From positions 1,922,001 to 1,986,000 of the forward strand of contig CAWJJM010000012.1 in NCBI GenBank assembly GCA_963843275.1: DNA of 64,000 nt. The letters run 5' to 3'. Of this stretch, positions 1-9,751 are shown one piece after another. A model generated the notes under the pieces. The model was not told where the DNA came from. It made no database searches and was given only the letters and a program-made list of their open reading frames with translations. Both the position numbers and the translations under genes were made by a program. The stretch comes from CAWJJM01 sp963843275 (GTDB lineage Bacteria; Acidobacteriota; Thermoanaerobaculia; Multivoradales; JBCCEF01). Each line of letters starts with the position of its first letter. Position 1 is the stretch's first letter.

Positions 1-222
1 GCGCCTCGCCGTTGATCATCATCGAGCAGGCGCCGCAGATCCCCTCCCGGCAGTCCTGGTCGAAGGCCACCGGCTCCTCGCCGGACTCCTCCAGCCGCTC
101 GTTGAGCATGTCCAGCATCTCGAGGAACGACACGTCCTCCGAGACGTCGTCCAGCGTGTAGTCCACGAAGCGCCCGCTGGCCTGCGGCCCCCCCTGGCGC
201 CAGATCCGCAGTTTCAATCGCA

Positions 223-223
<1 letters not shown>
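1..223 (-). CDS. sdhB: Succinate dehydrogenase iron-sulfur subunit SdhB (partial, N-terminus)
   Basis: This is the electron-transfer subunit of the membrane succinate dehydrogenase/fumarate reductase. It carries electrons from SdhA flavin to the membrane anchor. Only the first 74 codons are present; the rest lies beyond the left edge. The start ATG overlaps the sdhA stop by one base (TGATG). The visible part ends in 'DCREGICGACSMMINGEA', the first cysteine motif of the [2Fe-2S] ferredoxin domain. Third gene of a CAB-ordered operon. The identity is secure from the motif and the context. Confidence 0.93.
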
Positions 224-2142
<1,919 letters not shown>

Positions 2143-2154
2143 CGGAAACCTCCC

Positions 2155-2835
2155 CTAGCCGAGAAGGCCGGCGAAGATCATCACCGGCACCACGAGGAAC
2201 CCGACGCTCACGATCAGGGCGAAGGCCACGGCGAAGGCGCGCCGCCAGTGGTTGAAGCGCGGGTGGTTCCAGCCCAGCGACTGGAAGAAGCTCCACAGGC
2301 CGTGGAACAGGTGCATGCCGAGCAGCACCATGGCGACGACGTAGATGGCCACCACCCAGCCGATGTGGAACGCCGAGACGACGTTGTGGTAGACGTCGCC
2401 GGGAATGAAGTCGTGGTGGGCCTGCCCGGTGGTGAAGTGCAGGATGTGGTAGATCACGAAGAGCAGCAGGGCCACCCCGCTCCACCGCATGGTGCGCGCC
2501 GGCCAGCTCGCCTCCAGCGCCTGGCGCTGGGCGTACTCCTCGGGCCGCGCCCGCCAGTTCATCACCGTCAGGCTGGTCATCGCGTGGACGTGCAGCACGG
2601 TGGCCACGATCAGCACCACGCGGACGATCCACAGCAGCACCGTCTTGGGGAAGAGCGGGTAGCCGACGACGCGCAACCACTCCGCGTAGTGGTTGAACCC
2701 CTCCGCGCCCACCAGCACCTTGAGGTTGCCCACCATGTGCCCGAGGACGAAGAGCCACAGGAGGACGCCGGTCACGGCCATGACCGCCTTCTTCCCGAGG
2801 CTCGATCGATAGAAGTCACCGAACCAGGTCGTCAT
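2155..2835 (-). CDS. sdhC: Succinate dehydrogenase cytochrome b subunit SdhC (B-type, five-helix anchor)
   Basis: Membrane anchor of complex II that carries the haem b groups and passes electrons to or from quinone. The 226 residues contain five hydrophobic helices. Conserved histidines sit in the helices ('GHMVGN', 'LHVHAM', 'IYHILHF', 'AFHIGW', 'MHLFHG'), as expected for a single-polypeptide di-haem B-type anchor; no separate SdhD is needed or seen. First gene of the operon. The ATG has a GGAGG about 8 nt upstream and a TATGAT -10 box further up. Confidence 0.95.
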   Translation of the reverse strand: MTTWFGDFYRSSLGKKAVMAVTGVLLWLFVLGHMVGNLKVLVGAEGFNHYAEWLRVVGYPLFPKTVLLWIVRVVLIVATVLHVHAMTSLTVMNWRARPEEYAQRQALEASWPARTMRWSGVALLLFVIYHILHFTTGQAHHDFIPGDVYHNVVSAFHIGWVVAIYVVAMVLLGMHLFHGLWSFFQSLGWNHPRFNHWRRAFAVAFALIVSVGFLVVPVMIFAGLLG

Positions 2836-2855
2836 GTCATTGCCTCCGGGGCGCG

Positions 2856-2861
2856 ATCATA
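2856..2861 (-). promoter_or_regulatory. -10 box of the sdhCAB promoter
   Basis: On the minus strand the sequence reads TATGAT, followed about 14 nt later by the Shine-Dalgarno GGAGG of sdhC. The -35 region is weak (TTCGGG at the right distance). No factor-specific operator is evident. Confidence 0.5.
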
Positions 2862-2921
2862 CCCGCTGGGTCCCGGGACCCGAACCGCCTTTCCGGACGG
2901 GGCGCCGGGCCGTCGGGCCCA

Positions 2922-4220
2922 CTACTTCCGGCGGCGCCGCCGCGAACGCCGCCGGCGGCGGCGGCTCGAGCGGCCCTGCCGCTCCTGCTCCTCGGCGGCG
3001 GCGGCCTCGCCGCGCCGCGCCCGGGCCCGCTTCCAGGCCTCGAGCTCGCCGCCACCCTCTCCGGTCGCCCGCACCAGCACCTCGAACAGCACCAGGGCGT
3101 CGTCGAACCAGGGGCGCCGGGCGAGCTGCATGCGGGTGCGGGCGTCGGGGCGAGGCTCGCACAGCCGCTGGAAGCCCGACAGCGCCGCCCCCACCTTGCT
3201 CGACCGGTCGCGCGAGATCGCCAGCCGGCCGAGGAAGGGCGCCACCACCTCGCCGATCATCGTATCGAGGGCGTCGCGCCGCATCGGCCGCTGGTCGACC
3301 GCCTCGATGTCGTAGCGCCGCAGCAGCACGCGGGGCAGCAGCAGGGTGGCGAGCACCGCGGCATCGGAGGGCTCGCCGCCGGCGTCGACGAGCGCGTCGA
3401 GCGCCGCCGGGAGGCGGTCGAAGCGCCCCAGCCCGCGCTCCTCGACGGCCACCATGTCGTACGCCTCCGGCAGCAGCACCTCGAGCAGACCCAGCTCCAT
3501 CATCCAGTCGATGGCGGCGGCCGCGGCGCCGCAGCGCAGCAGTCCCAGCACCTCCTCGGTGACCCGCACCGGCGAGGCCTTCTCCAGCTCGCGGCGCTGG
3601 GCGTGGATCGCCTCCTGCGTGCGCTGCTCGATGCTGAACCCCAGGCGGGCGGCGAACTCGCAGGCGCGCAGCATCCGCACCGGGTCCTCCTGGAAGCGGA
3701 CGCCGGGCTCGCCGATGGCGCGGATCAGCCCCTTGTCGAGGTCGTCGATCCCCTCGGTGTAGTCGATCACCGAGAAGTCGGAGATGTCGTAGAACAGCGC
3801 GTTGACGGTGAAGTCGCGCCGGAAGGCGTCCTCGCGCGGTGAGCCGAAGGTGTTGTCGTCGGTGATCAGCAGCTCGTCGTCGCCGCTGTCCTGCGCCTCG
3901 GGCTCGGGGTCGCGCCGGAAGGTCGACACCTCGACGTTCTCGCCGTGGAAGTAGACGTGGACGAGCCGGAAGCGGCGGCCGATGATGCGCGAGTTGCGGA
4001 ACAGCCGCCGCACTTCGTTGGGCCGGGCGTCGGTGCCGACGTCGAAGTCCTTCGGGCGGCGCTCGAGCATCAGGTCGCGCACGCCACCCCCCACCAGGTA
4101 CCCCTTGTAGCCCTGGTTGTGGAGCCGGTAGAGGACCTTCAGGGTGTTTTCGGAGATGTTCCTGCGCGAGATCGGGTGCTCGGCGCGCGGCAGGATGCGC
4201 GGTGCGGGCTCGTCGCTCAC
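2922..4220 (-). CDS. pcnB: Poly(A) polymerase I / tRNA nucleotidyltransferase family protein PcnB
   Basis: Template-independent nucleotidyltransferase that adds 3' poly(A) tails to RNA for turnover, or CCA to tRNA. The 432 residues begin GTG at 4220. The reading frame stays open far upstream, but that extension has no family similarity, and a perfect TATAAT sits 6 nt before the GTG, so this start fits a leaderless mRNA. Near the N-terminus are 'LVGGGVRDLMLERRPKDFD' (nucleotidyltransferase DxD region) and 'GRRFRLVHV', followed by the RNA-binding helices ('FQEDPVRMLRACEFAARLGF'). The extreme C-terminus is an arginine-rich tail, as in PcnB proteins that bind RNA. The PcnB subtype is favoured over CCA-adding enzyme by this tail. 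Confidence 0.88.
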   Translation of the reverse strand: MSDEPAPRILPRAEHPISRRNISENTLKVLYRLHNQGYKGYLVGGGVRDLMLERRPKDFDVGTDARPNEVRRLFRNSRIIGRRFRLVHVYFHGENVEVSTFRRDPEPEAQDSGDDELLITDDNTFGSPREDAFRRDFTVNALFYDISDFSVIDYTEGIDDLDKGLIRAIGEPGVRFQEDPVRMLRACEFAARLGFSIEQRTQEAIHAQRRELEKASPVRVTEEVLGLLRCGAAAAAIDWMMELGLLEVLLPEAYDMVAVEERGLGRFDRLPAALDALVDAGGEPSDAAVLATLLLPRVLLRRYDIEAVDQRPMRRDALDTMIGEVVAPFLGRLAISRDRSSKVGAALSGFQRLCEPRPDARTRMQLARRPWFDDALVLFEVLVRATGEGGGELEAWKRARARRGEAAAAEEQERQGRSSRRRRRRSRRRRRK

Positions 4221-4226
4221 CCGGCG

Positions 4227-4232
4227 ATTATA
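4227..4232 (-). promoter_or_regulatory. Perfect TATAAT -10 box directly before pcnB
   Basis: On the minus strand TATAAT is followed by six bases and then the pcnB GTG, with no Shine-Dalgarno between. Transcription would start at or next to the initiation codon, giving a leaderless mRNA. Confidence 0.6.
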
Positions 4233-4275
4233 GGGGCGGGCCGCCGCGGCGCGGCACGGGGGGCGTTCCGGGAGG

Positions 4276-4324
4276 AAAAAAGAGCGCCGGGGCGAGGCGG
4301 GGGGCATTCGCCCCACCCCGGCGC
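4276..4324 (-). terminator. Intrinsic terminator for the secreted-protein gene at 4384-4996
   Basis: On the minus strand, a long GC hairpin whose arms begin GCGCCGGGG and end CCCCGGCGC is followed by TCTTTTTTCC. It lies 60-110 nt downstream of the stop of the preceding gene and upstream of the pcnB promoter, so it insulates pcnB. Confidence 0.8.
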
Positions 4325-4383
4325 CACGAGGAGGGACCGCGGCCGGGGCCGAGGCCCCCGCCGCGGTCAGGAGGAAACGGCTG

Positions 4384-4996
4384 TCAATGCCCGCGACCGC
4401 GGCCGCGGCCGCGGTGGCGGCCCCGCTCGGCGCGGTCGTGGCGGCCCCGGTCGGCGTGCCGGCCCCGCACGGGCCGCTCGACGCGAGCGCCGCGCGACGG
4501 GGACCCCCGGTAGCGACCGGACCGCTGGTAGCGGCCGGACCGCTGGTAGCGACCTTCGTGCCGGTAGAGCCCCCCGGTCCGGTAGCGGGCCGGCGGTGCC
4601 ACCCGCACCACCACCGGCGCGCGGTGCACCCGGCCGCGCGCGAAGCGCCCGTCGTAGCGCGGCGCGTAGCGCACGAACAGCCGGTCGCGGTCGATCCGGT
4701 GCAGCGCCAGGAAGTGCTGGACCACCGGGCACCACTCGGAGTGGTAGACGTACGGGCCCCGCCGATAGCAGGCGTCGCTGCAGTACAGCCCCCGGTACGC
4801 CAGGCGGTCCGGGGTGCGGAACCAGAAGAGCGGCGCGCGCCGGCCCCCCCGGCGCGAGCCCGATCTCGAAGTGGAAGCCGGCGATCTCGATCCCGCCGCC
4901 GAACACCCAGCCGACGTCGGCGCGGGCCTCCGGGACGAGGCCGGGAAGCGTCATCACCAGTGCGCTGATCCCCAGGATGGCGAACGATCTCTTCAT
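4384..4996 (-). CDS. Secreted protein with signal peptide and Arg/Tyr/Gly-rich repeats (frameshifted)
   Basis: Function unknown. The ATG at 4996 has AAGGAG upstream and opens a Sec signal peptide ('MKRSFAILGISALVMTLPGL...ARA'). A short domain follows ('VGWVFGGGIEIAGFHFEIG'), and then a run of seven G/C bases near 4850 breaks the frame. Dropping one base restores a sensible continuation: a 'YCSDACYRRG' two-cysteine motif, a basic stretch, tandem 'RSGRYQ'-type repeats, and an Arg/Gly/His-rich tail ending at 4384. The repeats and charge suggest a surface or nucleic-acid/metal-interacting protein, but that is a guess. The homopolymer points to a sequencing error rather than a dead gene. Confidence 0.55.
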
Positions 4997-5207
4997 TGCG
5001 GACGACGACTCCTTCTGCCCCACCGATTCGCCCCCGACAACACCACGTTCCGTGCCAGTCCGGCCGGGCGCTGCGGAAGCCACCTCGTGTCAACGAGTTG
5101 CGGGTTTGCGCGGCGGCCGCGCGAGGGTCCGGCGGGGACCTGCGCGTCCCCCGCCGAGGACACCGGTGTGACCCCGGCGGGCCGCCGGGAGGGAGGCGGC
5201 GGGCGGG

Positions 5208-6437
5208 TCAGTCCAGGCTGCTGACGATGCGGATCTCGCCGGTCAGCGTGCGGTGGACGGGGCAGCGGTCGGCGATCTCGAGCAGCCGCTGGCGCTGGGC
5301 CTCGTCGAGCTCCCCGAGCACCTGGATGCGGCGGTCGATGTGGTCGATCTTCGCGTCGCGGCCGTCGCACGTGGCGCAGTCCTCGGCGTGGATCCGCGAG
5401 TGGGCCAGCGCCACCCGCACCCCCTCGAGCGGCCACCCCTTGCGCTCGGCGTACATGCGGACGGTCATCGACGTGCAGGTACCGAGCGACGCCAGCAGCA
5501 GGTCGTACGGCGTCGGCCCCGTGTCGCTGCCGCCGACGTGCACCGGCTCGTCGGCCGAGAACCGGTGGTCGCGGGCGGTCACCTGCTGAGCGAAACCCTC
5601 GCCGCTGCCGCCGCCCACCACCACGACCTGGCCCTGCGGCCCCTCGTCCGGGCGCTGCACCATCTCCTGGGGGCGCTTCTCGAGGTAGCGGCCGGCCCAG
5701 GCGGCGAGCACCTCGCCGACGTAGCGGGCGTCCTGGGGATCGGTGAGCAGGTGGTCGGCGTCGTCCAGCGACACGAAGCTCTTCGGGTGCCGCGCCGCCT
5801 CGTAGATGCGGCGCGCGTGGTCGACGCCGACCACCGCGTCGAGCGGCGAGTGGAAGATCAGCAGCGCCTTGCCGAGCTCGGCGATGTGCTGGCGCATCCG
5901 CTGGTGGCCGAGGTCGTCGAGCAGGGCGCGGCGGACCCGGAAGCTGCGCCCGGCCAGCTCCACGTCCGCCTCGCCCCTCGCCTCGAGGTGCGGCGCCTGG
6001 GCGCGCAGGATCTCGCCGAGGTGCTCGGTGTCGCTGGGGGCGCCGATCGTCGCCACCGCCACCGCCTCGGGGAACTCCGCCCGCGCCACCGCCAGCACGG
6101 CCGCCCCGCCGAGGCTGTGCCCCACCAGGATCTTCGGGGCCTCGAAGCGCTGGCGCAGGAAGTCGCCGGCCAGCGCCAGGTCCTCCAGGTTCGACGAGAA
6201 GTCGGTGGCCGCGAAGTCGCCCTCGCTCTCGCCGAGGCCGGTGAAGTCGAAGCGGAAGACCCCGATGCCGCGCTCGACCAGGGTACGGCTGATCCACCCC
6301 AGGGCGCGCAGGTCCTTCGAGCAGGTGAAGCAGTGGGCGAAGAGGGCGAAGCCGGTCACCTCGCCGTCCGGGCGCTCCAGCCGCCCCACCAGGTCCACCC
6401 CCTTCGAGCCTCGGAACCGCAGCCTCTCGCTTCGCAT
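5208..6437 (-). CDS. Bifunctional alpha/beta hydrolase - OsmC family protein
   Basis: Fusion of a serine alpha/beta hydrolase with an OsmC/Ohr-type thiol peroxidase domain in 409 residues. The N-terminal half (about 1-255) has the nucleophile elbow 'VGHSLGGAAVL', an oxyanion-region 'FAHCFTCSKD', and a late 'LDDADHLL' His. The C-terminal part (about 270-409) has OsmC features: 'GPTPYDLLLASLGTCTSMTV' with the first peroxidatic-type cysteine and 'IADRCPVHRTL' with the second. OsmC proteins reduce organic hydroperoxides; the hydrolase substrate is unknown. The same fusion is known in other bacteria and is usually annotated as above. Transcribed alone from a TAGAAT -10 box at 6495-6500, divergent from the two-component system. 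Confidence 0.9.
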   Translation of the reverse strand: MRSERLRFRGSKGVDLVGRLERPDGEVTGFALFAHCFTCSKDLRALGWISRTLVERGIGVFRFDFTGLGESEGDFAATDFSSNLEDLALAGDFLRQRFEAPKILVGHSLGGAAVLAVARAEFPEAVAVATIGAPSDTEHLGEILRAQAPHLEARGEADVELAGRSFRVRRALLDDLGHQRMRQHIAELGKALLIFHSPLDAVVGVDHARRIYEAARHPKSFVSLDDADHLLTDPQDARYVGEVLAAWAGRYLEKRPQEMVQRPDEGPQGQVVVVGGGSGEGFAQQVTARDHRFSADEPVHVGGSDTGPTPYDLLLASLGTCTSMTVRMYAERKGWPLEGVRVALAHSRIHAEDCATCDGRDAKIDHIDRRIQVLGELDEAQRQRLLEIADRCPVHRTLTGEIRIVSSLD

Positions 6438-6494
6438 CGCGCCCTCCCCGCCGAACGTCCCCGGCCGCCGACTCCGGGCCGGCGCGCCGGCGCG

Positions 6495-6500
6495 ATTCTA
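6495..6500 (-). promoter_or_regulatory. -10 box for the hydrolase-OsmC gene
   Basis: Minus strand TAGAAT, about 57 nt before the ATG at 6437. It is back-to-back with the response-regulator promoter, so the 118-bp intergenic region is a divergent control region. Confidence 0.4.
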
Positions 6501-6515
6501 CGCGGCCCCCCCGCG

Positions 6516-6548
6516 CGTGAACCTTTCGTGAACGCACCTCCGTAGAAT
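6516..6548 (+). promoter_or_regulatory. 11-bp-period direct repeat plus -10 box of the 6556 two-component operon
   Basis: Two CGTGAAC heptamers (6516-6522 and 6527-6533) lie 11 bp apart, one helical turn, as in PhoB/OmpR-family sites. Nine bases after the second repeat comes TAGAAT (6543-6548), and seven bases later the GTG start, so the mRNA is probably leaderless. The same repeat at the same distance from a -10 box occurs before the gene at 8973. Binding by the regulator encoded just downstream is inferred. Confidence 0.6.
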
Positions 6549-6555
6549 CGTCGCC

Positions 6556-7281
6556 GTGACGAGACAGCGCGTGCTGGTGGTCGAGGACGAGCGGGAGATC
6601 GCCGGGCTGGTGGAGCTCCACCTGCGCGATCTCGGCTGCGCCGTGGAGGTGGCCGGCGACGGCGAGACGGCGTTGGCGCGCAGCGCCGCCCAACCCTTCG
6701 ACCTGGTGGTGCTCGACCTGATGCTGCCGGGGATCGACGGGCTGGAGGTCTGCCGCCGGCTTCGCGCCGCCGAGCGCTACACGCCGATCCTCATGCTGAC
6801 CGCGAAGTCGAGCGAGCTCGACCGGGTGGTGGGCCTCGAGATGGGGGCCGACGACTACCTCACCAAGCCGTTCTCGGTCCGCGAGCTGGTGGCCCGTGTC
6901 AAGGCCATCTTCCGCCGCGTCGAGGCGCTGCGCCAGCAGGAGGCGGCCGGCGAGACGGCCGGCCCCTACCGGGTCGCCGACCTGGTGGTCGATCCCGCCA
7001 AGCGCCGGGTCACCCTGGCGGGCGAGGAGATCCGCCTGACCGCCAAGGAGTTCGACCTGCTCGCCCAGTTCGCCTCCCACCCGGGCCGGGTCTATACGCG
7101 CGGCGAGCTGCTCAACCTGGTGTGGGGCTACGGCTACGACGGCTACGAGCACACCGTCAACTCGCACATCAACCGCCTGCGCGCGAAGATCGAGCGCTCC
7201 CCGTCGGACCCCGAGTACGTGCTGACGGTGTGGGGCGTGGGCTACAAGTTCCGCGACCTCGGGGAGACGGCCGATGCCTGA
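6556..7281 (+). CDS. OmpR/PhoB-family DNA-binding response regulator
   Basis: Transcription factor of a two-component system, 241 residues. The N-terminal receiver (about 5-118) has 'VEDERE' acidic residues, the phospho-acceptor Asp in 'VVLDLMLPG', Thr in 'LMLTAK' and Lys in 'LTKPF'. The C-terminal winged helix (about 140-235) has 'LTAKEFDLL' and 'VNSHINRLRAKIE...VWGVGYKF'. GTG start without a Shine-Dalgarno, just after a -10 box. Its gene overlaps the partner kinase gene by 8 nt. Likely autoregulated through the 11-bp repeats in its own promoter, and probably controls the spondin-domain gene at 8973. Confidence 0.93.
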   Translation: MTRQRVLVVEDEREIAGLVELHLRDLGCAVEVAGDGETALARSAAQPFDLVVLDLMLPGIDGLEVCRRLRAAERYTPILMLTAKSSELDRVVGLEMGADDYLTKPFSVRELVARVKAIFRRVEALRQQEAAGETAGPYRVADLVVDPAKRRVTLAGEEIRLTAKEFDLLAQFASHPGRVYTRGELLNLVWGYGYDGYEHTVNSHINRLRAKIERSPSDPEYVLTVWGVGYKFRDLGETADA

Positions 7282-8809
7282 GGGCCGCCCCGGCGGCCGC
7301 GGCCGCTGGCCGCGCTCGCTCTACGCCCGCCTGTCGCTGGTGCTGCTGGTGCTCGTCGGGCTGGTCGGCGCCGCCGGCCTGGCGATCAACCTGTGGACGG
7401 TGCGCCGCTACCAGGAGGAGGCCGAGCAACGCCTCAACCACGACCTCGCCGGGGCGCTGCTGTCGGACACCACGATCTTCCAGGACGGCGTCCGCCAGGA
7501 GGACCTCGACCACATCTTCCACATGCTGATGGTGGTCAACCCGCGGATCGAGGTCTACCTGCTCGACCGCGGCGGGCGGATCCTCGGCTACTCCGCGCCC
7601 GCCGGCCGGGTGGTCCGCGACCGCGTCTCCCTGCAGCCGATCCGCGACTTCCTCGCCGGCGACCGGCGACTGCCCCTGCGCGGCGACGACCCGCGCAGCC
7701 GCGGCGGGCGCAAGATCTTCTCGGTCGCCCCCATCCCGGCGCCGGGCGGCGACGCGGCGCCCGACGCCGAAGGCCCCGGCTACCTCTACGTGGTCCTCGG
7801 CGGCGAGCAGTACGACTCGGTCCTGCACCGGCTGCGCGGCAGCTACATCCTGCGCACCTCGGGCGGCGTCGCGGTGGCGGCCCTGGCGCTGGCGGCGGCC
7901 CTCGGCCTGGTCCTGTTCCGGGTCCTCACCCGCCGCCTGGCCCGCCTCGACAGCCGCATCCGCGGCTTCCACCGCGAGGGCTACCTGCCGGGTCCGGTCG
8001 CCCCCGGCGGCGACCCCGGGGTGCCCGGGCCGCCCGCCGGCGACGAGATCGACCGGCTCGAGGAGGCCTTCGAGCGCATGGCGGCGCGCATCGAGGGACA
8101 GATGGCGGAGCTGGCCCAGCTCGACGAGCTGCGCCGCGAGCTGGTGGCCAACGTCTCGCACGACCTGCGCACCCCGATCGCGGCGCTGCAGGGCTACCTC
8201 GAGACGCTGTTGATGAAGGACGCCGCGCTGTCGCCCGAGGAGCGCCGCCAGTACCTCGAGATCGCCGAGCGGCACAGCCAGCACCTCGGCAAGCTGGTGG
8301 CGCAGCTGTTCGAGCTGGCCCGGCTCGACGTCGCCGAGGCCCGGCTCGACCTCGAGACCGTCTCGCTGGCCGAGCTGGCGCAGGACGTGGTGCAGAAGTT
8401 CGGGCTCGCCGCCGGCGAGCGGGGCATCGAGCTGGTCGCCGAGCTGCCGGCGCGCCTGCCCTTCGTCCGCGCCGACATCCGGCTGCTCGAGCGCGCCTTC
8501 GACAACCTGATCGAGAACGCCCTCGCCCACACCCCGGCCGGCGGCCGGGTGGTGGTCGGCCTCGCCGAGGGCGACGAGGGCGTCGTGGTGCGCTGCGAGG
8601 ACAGCGGCGCCGGCATCCCGCCCGAGGAGCTGCCGCGCGTCTTCGACCGCTTCTTCCGCGGCCGCGGCGGGCGGGCCGGCGGCGGCGCCGGCCTCGGGCT
8701 GGCGATCACCAAGCGCATCCTCGAGCTGCACGGCGCCCGGCTGGAGGTGGCGAGCGCCGTCGGCCACGGCACCGCCTTCTCCTTCCGCCTCCCCTTCCCC
8801 GCCCACTGA
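7274..8809 (+). CDS. Membrane sensor histidine kinase, partner of the 6556 regulator
   Basis: Two-component sensor kinase, 511 residues. The first helix is at about residues 17-40 ('LVLLVLVGLVGAAGLAINL'). A periplasmic sensor domain of about 150 residues follows, then a second helix ('GGVAVAALALAAALGLVLF') and a HAMP-like linker. The dimerisation/phospho-acceptor box is 'LVANVSHDLRTPIAALQGY', then the ATPase domain with N box 'FDNLIENAL', G1 'CEDSGAGIP' and G2 'GGAGLGLAITKRI'. The receiver gene precedes it and overlaps. The signal sensed is not evident. Intact. Confidence 0.93.
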   Translation: MPEGRPGGRGRWPRSLYARLSLVLLVLVGLVGAAGLAINLWTVRRYQEEAEQRLNHDLAGALLSDTTIFQDGVRQEDLDHIFHMLMVVNPRIEVYLLDRGGRILGYSAPAGRVVRDRVSLQPIRDFLAGDRRLPLRGDDPRSRGGRKIFSVAPIPAPGGDAAPDAEGPGYLYVVLGGEQYDSVLHRLRGSYILRTSGGVAVAALALAAALGLVLFRVLTRRLARLDSRIRGFHREGYLPGPVAPGGDPGVPGPPAGDEIDRLEEAFERMAARIEGQMAELAQLDELRRELVANVSHDLRTPIAALQGYLETLLMKDAALSPEERRQYLEIAERHSQHLGKLVAQLFELARLDVAEARLDLETVSLAELAQDVVQKFGLAAGERGIELVAELPARLPFVRADIRLLERAFDNLIENALAHTPAGGRVVVGLAEGDEGVVVRCEDSGAGIPPEELPRVFDRFFRGRGGRAGGGAGLGLAITKRILELHGARLEVASAVGHGTAFSFRLPFPAH

Positions 8810-8858
8810 GCCGCCGGCGGCGGCGGATCCGGGCTCCGCGGCCCCCCGCCGCGGCCGT

Positions 8859-8913
8859 CGTGACCCTTTGTTGACTTCCGCGTGAAGGGGCGGCGACCGC
8901 CGACGCCTAGCCT
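8859..8913 (+). promoter_or_regulatory. 11-bp-period repeat array and -10 box before the spondin-domain gene
   Basis: GTGAC (8860), TTGAC (8871), GTGAA (8882) and a weaker GCGAC (8893) recur exactly every 11 bp. Nine bases after the last repeat is TAGCCT (8908-8913), the same spacing as repeat to -10 at 6516-6548. The first 11 bases of the two sites match at 10 positions. This is most simply a binding site for the OmpR-family regulator at 6556. Confidence 0.6.
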
Positions 8914-8972
8914 GCGGTCGGTGGCCGGGAGCGCCGGCCGCCGATCGCCGAACGACGCAAGGAGATCCGCAC

Positions 8973-9632
8973 GTGAGCCGTCGCCGCACCCCCGTCCTCG
9001 TCCTCCTCGCCGCCCTCGCCCTCGTCGCCGCGGCCCCCGCCGCCCACGCCGCGACCTACTGGGTGATCGTCACCAACCTCACCAGCGGCCAGCCGATGAG
9101 CCCGCCGGTGGTGATCAGCCACGACCGCGACATGCACCTCTGGGAGCCCGGCGCGCCGTCGAGCCCCGAGGTGTGGAAGATCGCCGAGAACGGCGATTCC
9201 AGCGCCCTGCTGGACCTGCTCCCCACCCTGCCGCAGGTCACCGACTTCGGCATCGCCGACGGCGGCCCGATCCCGCCGGGCCAGACCAAGGCGGTGCGGA
9301 TCGAGGCCGACTACCCCAAAGACCGCATCACCGTCCTCGGCATGCTCGGCAGCACCAACGACTCCTTCTACGGCCTCGACGCCGTCGAGCTCCCCTTCCA
9401 GCGCATGGAGGGCACCTACTGGGCGATCGGCTACGACGCCGGCAGCGAGCGCAACGACGAATCCTGCGACCATGTCCCGGGCCCGCCCTGCCACGGCTCG
9501 AAGGAGCGCCTCACCGACGGCGCCGAGGGCTACGTCTACGTCGGCCATGGCATCCAGGGCGTCGGCGACCTGACGCCGAACCAGGACTGGCGCAATCCGG
9601 TGGCGCGGATCCTCATCCAGGTCGAGCGCTGA
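8973..9632 (+). CDS. Secreted spondin-domain protein
   Basis: Exported protein of 219 residues with a Sec signal peptide ('VLVLLAALALVAAAPAAHA') and one spondin_N-like domain: 'YWVIVTNLTSGQPMSPPVV', then 'MHLWEPGAPSSPEVWKIAENGD' and an aspartate-rich C-terminal part. Spondin domains are extracellular beta-sandwich modules; the bacterial versions have no defined function. GTG start with AAGGAG seven bases upstream. It follows the two-component genes but has its own promoter carrying the 11-bp repeats, so it is a candidate target of that system. A strong hairpin terminator follows. Confidence 0.8.
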   Translation: MSRRRTPVLVLLAALALVAAAPAAHAATYWVIVTNLTSGQPMSPPVVISHDRDMHLWEPGAPSSPEVWKIAENGDSSALLDLLPTLPQVTDFGIADGGPIPPGQTKAVRIEADYPKDRITVLGMLGSTNDSFYGLDAVELPFQRMEGTYWAIGYDAGSERNDESCDHVPGPPCHGSKERLTDGAEGYVYVGHGIQGVGDLTPNQDWRNPVARILIQVER

Positions 9633-9681
9633 GCGCGCGCTGAGCCGGCGGCGCGCCGCTCGAGCCCGCCCCCCGCTCCCG

Positions 9682-9711
9682 ACGGCCCGGCCGCCCCGGC
9701 GGCCGGGCCGT
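9682..9711 (+). terminator. Hairpin terminator after the spondin-domain gene
   Basis: A perfect inverted repeat of 14 + 14 bases (ACGGCCCGGCCGCC and its complement) with only two bases between arms, followed by a poor T-tract (GCTGTCTTC). It ends just upstream of the next promoter. Probably an intrinsic terminator, though the U-tract is weak. Confidence 0.6.
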
Positions 9712-9736
9712 GCTGTCTTCGCGCCCCCGCTGCGGG

Positions 9737-9742
9737 GATAAT
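9737..9742 (+). promoter_or_regulatory. -10 box before the dehalogenase-like gene
   Basis: GATAAT lies nine bases before the ATG at 9752, and no Shine-Dalgarno is visible. This fits a leaderless or near-leaderless transcript. Confidence 0.4.
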
Positions 9743-9751
9743 GGGGCCCCG

